Shown: positions 19,581 through 28,700 of the stretch, piece by piece | Layout: each line of letters begins with the position of its first letter | Position numbering within the stretch: position 1 is the stretch's first letter | Assembly (NCBI GenBank): GCA_905178155.1 | Contig: CAJINV010000013.1 | Location: 300,344-364,343, forward strand | Reading direction: 5' to 3' | DNA: 64,000 bases | Source: Amoebophrya sp. A120 | Lineage: Eukaryota; Sar; Dinophyceae; Syndiniales; Amoebophryaceae | Made by a program: the position numbers and the translations under genes | The notes under the pieces: model-generated | What the model was told of the DNA's origin: nothing | The model's input: the letters and a program-made list of their open reading frames with translations, nothing else | The model's database searches: none

Positions 19581-21002
19581 ATGTGTTGTTTTGAGTTTCT
19601 TAACAGGGTGCTTAACACCAAAGCCTACCAAATTCAAAAGCTTGCGGAATGGGAAGAGAAAAAGAAGACGATCGCCGCCGCTGTCGAAGAATCTCTCAAG
19701 AAACATCGCACTCCATCAAAGAGACGGTCTAATCAGACGGAGGAAGGTGAGTCTTCCACCGTTTCTCCAGGCCCGCAGCCGACCCCCATCTGTGTTGAAG
19801 TCGCTGATGACGACGATTCGGAACAGTCGCCAGAAACTCAACGCGTCAAGATGCTGACGCAACTCGTCACGGACTTGAGCCGGAGGATGGACGGGCTTCA
19901 TCATGAAAAAGAGCACTTCACCACGGTGGGACAAGAGAAGGCTGACCAAATCGATTGGAAGAAAATCGGACAAACGGAGAAGACGGAGACGCTTGATGAT
20001 CGGGATAAGGCGGAGATGAAAACTGTCGAGTATCCGCCCAAACTCGACATCAACAACTTCCGCAAATGGAATGAGATGATGAAAAGATGGGCGACGAACC
20101 TTTTCCGTCTTGGCTTCACGGCCGAGAAGCTGCAGGAGAAGGTGCTGGCCCATTCGCTCAACAATGCGCCGGTGCATTTTGCGCTCGCCGAAAAGCAAAA
20201 GGATCTCATCCAAATGATGATCACCCTGCAAATCCGGTTTTCTCCAATGAAAGACGCGACTCGTACCGGTCTCGAAGAATTGCTCCCCCTGATCATTCGT
20301 CCGGATGGTGTGACGAATAAAGATTACATCATGACGATGGATCTTATTTATGCGCGTGAATTTACTATTACCGGGTTTGATCGTGGCGACAACTCGAAGA
20401 CTCAATCGGCGCTCCGGACCATGTGTTTGTCGACCACCACCAAGAACCTGCTGCGGTCCCACATGATTCGCCACCACAACTATTCCTGGTCGAAGTTCAC
20501 CCATGAGGTGGATCGTATTTGTACTGACACGGTGAGGCACAAGTTTCTGGAGAAGCAGGGGAAGGATGAAGTGATGGGAGGAGACGGCGCAGGACCCACC
20601 ATTTTGGAACAACTGCTCCGGCTGGTTGGGGAGATCAGCGGAAAAGAAGACTCGAACCATCAAAAACTGCTTGCGCTGGGGTTCAAGAAGATCCACAATC
20701 CGTTCACCCCGAACAAACCGAAGGGTGGTCACGCCTACCTCACCAACCCGTCTACCGGTCGTCAGATCCCTCCGGGGTCCTATGTCGGTGAAGACGGTAA
20801 ATTATGGTGTGAATACGGGGAGAGGTGTAAAAATCTCAAAGAAAAGGGGGACTGCCGTTTTTGGCATCCTCCTGCGCAATTCAAGAGTCTCTGGCCCCAG
20901 TACGTCAAGAAGGTCGGAGAAGCTAAGGCGGAAGAGACGAAGAAAGCAAAACAAAAACGCGCCGCTGAGGAACGGGAGAAGCGGAACAAATTGAAGTCGT
21001 GA
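19581..21002 (+). CDS. gag: Gag-like capsid/nucleocapsid protein, 473 aa, CCCH finger
   Basis: It starts at ATG 19581. The N-terminal third is charged and partly coiled-coil-like. The middle (about residues 150-340) is helical, with Trp/Met/Arg-rich segments as in copia Gag. A C-terminal finger with spacing C-x5-C-x8-C-x3-H (around residues 410-432, ending CRFWHP) takes the place of the usual CCHC knuckle, followed by a Lys/Glu/Ala-rich tail. It lies directly upstream of the NADAR/macro ORF in the same reading frame, separated only by TGA AAG ATG. Stop readthrough or reinitiation could therefore make a fusion. The Gag assignment rests on position and architecture. Confidence 0.75.
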   Translation: MCCFEFLNRVLNTKAYQIQKLAEWEEKKKTIAAAVEESLKKHRTPSKRRSNQTEEGESSTVSPGPQPTPICVEVADDDDSEQSPETQRVKMLTQLVTDLSRRMDGLHHEKEHFTTVGQEKADQIDWKKIGQTEKTETLDDRDKAEMKTVEYPPKLDINNFRKWNEMMKRWATNLFRLGFTAEKLQEKVLAHSLNNAPVHFALAEKQKDLIQMMITLQIRFSPMKDATRTGLEELLPLIIRPDGVTNKDYIMTMDLIYAREFTITGFDRGDNSKTQSALRTMCLSTTTKNLLRSHMIRHHNYSWSKFTHEVDRICTDTVRHKFLEKQGKDEVMGGDGAGPTILEQLLRLVGEISGKEDSNHQKLLALGFKKIHNPFTPNKPKGGHAYLTNPSTGRQIPPGSYVGEDGKLWCEYGERCKNLKEKGDCRFWHPPAQFKSLWPQYVKKVGEAKAEETKKAKQKRAAEEREKRNKLKS

Positions 21003-21005
21003 AAG

Positions 21006-22760
21006 ATGAAGCCCCACCGTCAAAGAAGAGACGAAGGTAGAACATCAGACGGCGAGGGGAAAACTCTACCAGTAAACTCGGGCAGCTTCGTTACTGTCAA
21101 CAAAAAACTATCTCCTGAAGACGCGAAAATCGATTTGGAATTAAAGGTGAAAATTACCAATTCAACAATGGAGTCAGATAAAACGAAGAAGGAGAAAGAA
21201 ACAGTCCCAGTACCAGGTCCCGCTATACCTCCACTATCCGGACCATCAGCTGACCACTGTGTAGGTTTATCTTGTTCGGAGGAAAATAACGGAGTTTTGA
21301 CAACATCAGTTTCTGTTGGGAATGCACTACACGAACACGCAGCTCTACCATCTCTCCCTGAAGTACAACCACCATCACCACCAACCAGCAGTACATCTTC
21401 CATTTTGGAAAACAATCGATTCGCCATTTTGGCTGACCAGGAAGAAGAAGAGAAGCTCGACTTCTTTATTCTTCCACACAACCGCGACATCATTTTAAAT
21501 AAGAAGAAGGAATTCCTTCGAAGACGCAAAAATCGACTCGAGCCCGCAGGTGATTATTGGACGCGCCGGAAGGCCTTCACGGTTTATTTGGAGGATTACG
21601 ACACTGTGGAGACCGCCTTTTTCGACCAACGATCCAAAAATCCCGCAGAAGATGAGTTTGTCCTTCTTGTCCAGATTCTTCAGGCGCGGTGCCGCCAGGA
21701 CGCTTCTTTTGCCAAATCGCTAGAGGAGACGGGAAATACCACACTACTCGAGGTGACTGCACATGCTCCCCTCGGTTGTGGTCTACGCGTTCGGGAAATA
21801 CACGACGGCTGCAACTGGAAAGGAGATAACCAGTTTGGAGCCGCCCTCATGCTGGTTCGCAGTACTTTTAGCACCCAGCCACGCAGCAGACCAGCGAACG
21901 AAATGGTGGAGGTAGAAGAGCGGACTGGCGATTTATTCAAAGAAAGTGACATCCACATGCTGGCCCACCAAACCAACACGTTGGTTTACGGGGAGGCACG
22001 AGGATTGGCGCAGCAAGTATTCAGTCGATTTCCGGACTGCAATACCTACAACAAACACCGGGAAGTCGGGAAAGCAGATGTGTACTCTGTGTCTCGTTAC
22101 GACCACATGAGCCTGGAATTTGTCACCAATCTGAATGCGCAATTGGGTCCGGGGAAGAAAGCGGCAAACTCGGCAGACACAACGGAAAAGAGGGAGCAGT
22201 ACTTTGCGCAATCACTGTTGTCTTTACAAGGACAATTGCGGGAGTTATTTAAAGGGAGACCTTTTAACCAACAATTTACCATCGCCTTCCCCAAGTTGAT
22301 TGGGTGTGACATGGCAGGAGGACGGTGGGACAAGTACAGGCGGACGATTCAGGGATTCGCTCGCAGCTGCCAAAGCGGCGAGTTCCCTGAAGTGAAGGTG
22401 ATCATAGTGGAGCGCACCAATCAATCCACTATTGATTACGCGGCCATCAACAGGCAGAAACTTCTTCGCCGACTTGGACCCTACACTCAGGTGAGTGGCG
22501 CAACAACGACTACCGATGCGATTCGGAACACCCCGTGGAAGAAAACAACTCGCACAGTTGAGGAAGAGTCCTCAGCTGGAAATTCAAACTCCAGAGTTAC
22601 CGACGCATCATCTTCGGGAGTAATCTCCGGTAGTTCGTTGTACGCTGCTTCAACTTACTTCGCGAAGAATCGAGAATGGAAAAAACAGGATCGGCATCAG
22701 GGGTATGCAATTGTAGACTATGCAATTGTAGACAATGCAATTGTAGTACCCATGCAATAG
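21006..22760 (+). CDS. NADAR-like plus macro-domain protein, 584 aa
   Basis: It starts at ATG 21006. Residues 1-170 are low-complexity. Residues ~180-292 resemble the C-terminal half of NADAR/YbiA-type proteins: a TLLEVT strand, then GCGL, then NWKGDNQFG followed by ALMLVR. The N-terminal NADAR signature is weak. Residues ~301-480 look like a TARG1/Poa1p-type macro domain: GDLF, LAHQTN, GLAQQVF, a hydrophobic strand ending PKLIGCDMAGGRWD, and a final VKVIIVER strand. Macro domains bind or hydrolyse ADP-ribose, and NADAR proteins act on ADP-ribosylated nucleobases or riboflavin intermediates. The pairing suggests removal of ADP-ribosylation, possibly to counter host defence. That function is inference. 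Confidence 0.75.
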   Translation: MKPHRQRRDEGRTSDGEGKTLPVNSGSFVTVNKKLSPEDAKIDLELKVKITNSTMESDKTKKEKETVPVPGPAIPPLSGPSADHCVGLSCSEENNGVLTTSVSVGNALHEHAALPSLPEVQPPSPPTSSTSSILENNRFAILADQEEEEKLDFFILPHNRDIILNKKKEFLRRRKNRLEPAGDYWTRRKAFTVYLEDYDTVETAFFDQRSKNPAEDEFVLLVQILQARCRQDASFAKSLEETGNTTLLEVTAHAPLGCGLRVREIHDGCNWKGDNQFGAALMLVRSTFSTQPRSRPANEMVEVEERTGDLFKESDIHMLAHQTNTLVYGEARGLAQQVFSRFPDCNTYNKHREVGKADVYSVSRYDHMSLEFVTNLNAQLGPGKKAANSADTTEKREQYFAQSLLSLQGQLRELFKGRPFNQQFTIAFPKLIGCDMAGGRWDKYRRTIQGFARSCQSGEFPEVKVIIVERTNQSTIDYAAINRQKLLRRLGPYTQVSGATTTTDAIRNTPWKKTTRTVEEESSAGNSNSRVTDASSSGVISGSSLYAASTYFAKNREWKKQDRHQGYAIVDYAIVDNAIVVPMQ

Positions 22761-25700
22761 TACCGGACTCCTTGAAAAGCGTCTTAGGCGAATGCGGAGA
22801 CTTTTACCGACCTTTGGACGCAGTGAGTTTTGGATCAATCCACTGTGACTCCAATGATGAAGAAGACGCTAAAACCGCAAAGGAAAGAATCTTTCTCCAT
22901 TTTCGACTTCCTGACTTCGGTAACAAGATCTTCAGTCTCGATTTCGAGGTCATTCCGGATACCAAACAACAAACCTGTCCAGTTATACTCGGAGAAGTTT
23001 TCTGGAGAAAATACAATGTCGCCGCGGATCACGGCTTCGTGCAAAAGATGCTGCGGATCAACAGCAAATGGCATCCGTCACTCGAAGTAAGCGGTGTAGA
23101 CGGTTTAAGGTTGGAGTGGGTAACAAAAGCGGAGTTGAATAAAAAACCGCAAAAATCGGTAGAAGAACCGATCAAGAAGGTAGTCTATTCGCGGAGCTAC
23201 CTGATTCAGACGATTGACCAAGAACTCCTAAGACGGTCGGCCAACCGCTTAGAACGTCTTGCGAAGCAAGCAAGAGAATTTGTCGATCGCTTTTGGCCTG
23301 ATTTGCACTTGTCGCAGATCGACCAGTCGTGCGACCCTCGGCGCCGGGGCCTGTTTGCCGACTGGATCGACGCGGAGAACAACAAGGCTAAATATGCGGA
23401 AATCTTCGCTCCGCCGACAAATACCATTCCGACGCAGAAGTCTAGAGAGCCCCCGGATAAGGAAGACAAGATTGACATCAGCAGTTTCCTAATCTGCTAT
23501 CAAGAGCAATTGACTTTGGAACCTGATATGCAACGTCTTCACGACCTACAACACCGTCAGAACAATTATCCGGAAGGGAAGGCTTTCTTTATTGGAGACG
23601 ATTTAATCTCTAATGAAGACGAAGAAGATGAGGAGGAAATAATCTGCCAACCCTGTTGCGAAGTGGACCAGGAAAACGGAAAAGTCGCTGAACATTTTCC
23701 CCTGGATTCTCCCACAAGCAGTAACCGGGATTATGAGGAACCAAAAGTTTATTCGAGGGTGACCGCAAAAACATACTTCGCCAACAGTTATTTAAGCAGC
23801 GACTCAAATTACCGTCTCAGTAATCCGTCCTCTAGAGAAGAAGAACCAGAATCAATTGAGATGGATCTCATTTCAGAAAATCACGAATATCCAAGCACCG
23901 TCTCCTCCAACCCAGTATCAGCTCCATCCTCCGTGACATCAATACCAGAGGAGCCTGAGTTTGCCGACTTGACGCCGGCCGTCAAGGCTTGGATTATCCG
24001 TGAGCACAACACTCTCGGACACGCAGACAGTCTCAAGCTTCTCTTCAAAGGAAGAAACAGAAAGTTTCTGGAACACGTCCGCGCACACTGCGAGAAATGT
24101 AAACAGTACGACCGAACCCAGGCTATTAAGAGCCGGGGATCGTTGTTACAGTTTGCCGGAGACGTCAATACAACCTGGGTTATGGACAGTCTAAAGACGC
24201 AAATCGGAGAAGTAGTTTGGTGTCTAGACGTCGTCTCCCGGTTAAGAGTAGGAACACTAGTAGACGCTGCTGACGGAGGGAAGAAATCTGCGGCAACGCG
24301 GACCCTCCTTGCCATGCAAGTTTTGGCGCGCGGACTACCACAACGGGTAGATTTTGAACAAGGATCGGAGTTTATATCCAAGAAATTCTTCACGGTGCTC
24401 CGCTCCAAGAACGTACGACCTCATCCAATCAGTCTGAAAGCAGCATACAAAATCAGTAAGCTGGAAAGGACCAATACCATGGTTAGGAAGATGGAACAAA
24501 AACTGTTCACTGGACCCTACGATCCGGCAGTAGAGTGTCTCCTTTTCGCTATGGAGATCGCCGGATCAATGAAAGAGGTTCTGGAACAGGCTGTAAGGGG
24601 AATAACGGACAGTATGGAGTTCCCGGACAAGGCTCTTTTCCGGAGTGACATACTGCAAGAAATAACCTTCCAGTTGAACTCCCTTCCCGTACTTGGTACA
24701 AGTTTGACGCCTTTCAACATTCACACCGCGACTTTCAGTAAAGGAAATTCCGGATGGGTTGAACTAGTCGAACAAATAATCGAAGACGGGGAAGACCCTA
24801 ATTCGATTGAAGCGAGGATGTTGTACCGTGCAAAGATCCAGCAACGGTGTCTGGACGTCGTGAGGACCTTGGATGTGGAAAACCTGTTAAGGCGAAGAGA
24901 ATTGTCCGGGCGATCTTACGTGCGAACAAAACAGTTCGACAATATCATACCTGGACAGGAAGTTTTTGTCCGAAGACAGGGATTTCCGAAAGGAAGATTC
25001 CGCGCGTACTTGCGGGGCGAAGTAATAAATAAGTACGGAGATTCAGCAGATGCGAAGGCTGGCACGTCTGTGACAAACTACGACCGCAATGATATTGCAC
25101 CAGTAGCACCAGAAAAAAGTCAACCTGACTCGATTCTGGAATTTTATCCGTCTTTCGAAGTCGGAGAAGAATTGGATAGAAGAGTAAAAGGTCCGACCTG
25201 GCAGATCCCACTGAACAATAACGGTACCTCTACCCATCGCGGGACGTCGCTTGGGGCTGGAACAGGAAGGATCACATGCTCAGCCTGCGGGCAAATCTTC
25301 ACTAGCGGAAAGCGTTTCCAGCAACATTGGTCGCTTGTACACGGTGGACCATTACCTGCCTCTTTTGGATGGAGGACGCGAAGAACCGTGAACATTAATG
25401 ACGATGTTGATATCATCCAAAACGCTGAAGATAACTATCCAGAATTTGTCGCTCAAGGAGAAATGAGAGACTCAGAATTTGGCAGTAGTCTTGAAGACCC
25501 GGCGCAACTACCACAAGAAGAAGAAGATGACGCTTCATCCAGTAAGTCTTCGACAAGTAAAACGTCTTCTACATCAAGGAGCAATTCTGGACCAACAAGA
25601 AGAAAATATTGGTCCAGTGAAGAAGACGCCCAAATGGAAACTTCCTCTGCAAATTCAGGAAGTACTTCGTTTGATGGGAAAGGAGAAGAACCCGAGTCAA

Positions 25701-28700
25701 GACGTCTCTACCATGAAGCATCATCTTCGGACAGTAGTCGCAAAAGCACCGCTTCGAGCCGACCGCCAGCTACTAACACTTCCAGTTCGTCCGGAGACCA
25801 ACTCGAATACTCCTCTCGGAAATCTGTCAGCAATGCCTCCATTCCGGCAAGCTTTGCCAGAGGATTGCCAGATTATGAAATCGACGGCGACAAGGCCAAA
25901 AAGAAGTCGGCAAAGTTCTCGTTTCCAGATGGCGAGCAGTTTAGTGAAGAAGACGCGTCGTTGCGGTCCTTATCGGAAAGATTAGAAGAAGAACGTCTTC
26001 GGGACACTCAGCAGATGTCTTTGGAAGAGCAAAAGGAAGAATTGGTGGACAAAGCAGAACAGCTAATTAGCAGTCTGCAGCAAAGCAGTAGAAGTTCTAT
26101 CTCTGACTCGTCGAGCATAAATGCTTCAGAGATACCAGTACCGACTTCTTCAACCTCTTCTTCCTCGGTCAAGGACACTGCTTCCAGTTCATCCGGAGAT
26201 GAAGCCCCAGAAATAAAGACCAATAAGCGTCTACGTGGAGACTCAGACCCTGATCTGCACACGACTCCAGAAAAATCAAAGAGAAAGGAATTGGCCGTCT
26301 CTCCAGTAGAGACTGCTACAACTAAACGCCCACGTAGCCAATCCGACGCAGACTTGGTTGCGGCTCCAAAGAAAATAGCTCGACCCAGAGATACCACACT
26401 CTTCAGTGAACAAATCGGCACAGACTCAGAAAAAGAGTTCGGATCGGATGAGGCTGGATTGCTGGATTACGGAGATTGGAAAAAGGAAATAATTTCACAA
26501 TTGGGAAACAAAACAAGGTTGGAAATGATCAAAAGACGGCTTGACAAGATTTCAGAAATACAACAAGAACGACAACGGAGATCTTCCGTTGCCTCTCGCA
26601 CGACAACCAGTGACTCAAGCTCTGGAGAATCCTCCGCCGAGGGCGTCGTAGACAAAAATCTCTCGTCTTCCTCCGCTCGCAGTTTTATGATCACTGGAAA
26701 GAAACCAGATAGCCTCCAGAAAGACGAAATATTGGTGAAAATCAAACCGCATGAAAAAATTATTCATCGGGGAGAGCTTCACCCTACGGAATTGCAGGCT
26801 TTCAACAATTGCTCTACCTCCATGGAGTTGCAGATAAGGAATGGATCGGTGTATCTCGTCGCACCTACACGGGATGACTACGCACCGGCGGCCCTCAGAG
26901 CGGTGGATGAATCTGCACTTAAGGAATTAGCTACGCGCTATGAATCAACTACCAAGAACATTTGGAGGAGTAAGTTAATGATGGATGACGACGACATCTG
27001 GTTGTGGGGTCAGTTTCTGAACGGGGAGAAAATAAAACCCAACGCGAAGGATAATCGAGATTACCGGTTGACGCCTACAAAAGTCGTTATAAAGCGAGGA
27101 GCTGTACCAGAAACAGACCCAGGACAACAGTGTCGGCTGCGGTTTGGAACCACGGCGGAATCGGAGTGGATACCTAGCAACTACGCAGTACCTAAGGGGG
27201 ACAAGTCCCTTTACGCGTGTATCCACTATGAGGCTAACGACGACGCTCACGAGTCGATTACTTCTCATCTTCGGGCGTGTAAAACGTCTGCACTTGTGGT
27301 AGCAGAAGAAACAGCACAGAAACTAGGACGTCTTAGTTACTTTTACGGAGCACTTCATAGTGAAGTCTCTGAAATTGTGGCTAATGATGTCTTCGACGGC
27401 GGTTTAACAGAAGAAGAAGCAAAAGCAAAGAAGATTCGGGCAATGACCAGTCGGGTGGTTATCACTATCAAATGTGATAGAGCTACAGGTGAACTTTCTA
27501 AGTTCAAATGCCGCTGGGTCAGCAGAGGATTTCAAGATCCCCGTTTCTTCGTTAACGGTGCCGCCGACGCGACTTCACCACTGTGCAGAAGTTTCACCGT
27601 TGCAGAAGCATCCATCACCTGGTTACTGCAGTTGGCGACAGCAAAAGGAGTTCACCCCAGTTTTGTCGATGTGAAGACGGCATTTCTTCGTGGTCTGGCC
27701 TTTTCAGATCTTTACGGAGAAAAGATGGCTCCCCTCTACATGACTATTCCTCCGTTAATCCAACGGATGAAGTCGTTCAACTTTCATCCGTACATGAAGT
27801 TGAAGCGGGCCATCTACGGATGCAAAGATGCTCCACGAGCATGGTTCCTCACGCTGAACTGTGCCTTGAGACAGTGTCACTTCGTGCAGTCTCTCCATGA
27901 TTCCTGCCTATGGCGTGTTTATGCTACTGAACACGAGCAGGTAGCTATCAGGCACGGGCGTGAAAAGGAATATGCCGCGCAGAAGATGAAGTTGATCAAT
28001 CAGGTGGAAAAGACCAACCTCACGGAAAGAATGCGGGTTTTAGAAGAACCAATGGAACTTTCAGGAATTAACTACGAACAAGAACTCGGACAACTCCACA
28101 GCGCAAAGCGGCAAGTAGAAGAGCAAAAAGGCGGAGAAATGGATTCGGATGGTGAACAAGACGGTTTATACAGTATCACTTCGCGTGAGCTGGTAACCGA
28201 TCTCACCAGTCTTCATGAGTCTCATCCTCACCGTTTTCTACTTGGAGCCGTAGGAATACACGTGGATGATTTGTTAACAGCAGGATCAGAACTCGTTTAC
28301 CTTCGTCTTCAGATTTTGTTTGACAAGTACGACGTCTCGGGACTCGCAATGTTGCAGCTAGGAAAAAGGGACGCTTTTGTCGGGAAGGAAATAGCCTGTC
28401 TTCCGGAAGCATTTGATGCTTATGAAGTTAAGCAGGAACTGGAAGAAGCGGACAAGTTCTTGAAGGCCATTGAGTTTGAAAATCCGGAGCCCTTGTTTGC
28501 CGTTAACTACACAGAAGAACAAATTGCGGAAGTAGAAAAAACAACAGGCTTGAAGAGAAGCAACAAGGCAGAAGATTTACCTGCGGCGGAGCCAGTACCA
28601 TTCACCTTTGAAGCTGCCGTAGAACGTCTTCGACCAACAATTCCTGTTTTCTACGTCCTCAGTCAAGAATCCTATGTGGAAAAGATAAAGTGTGTGGAAC

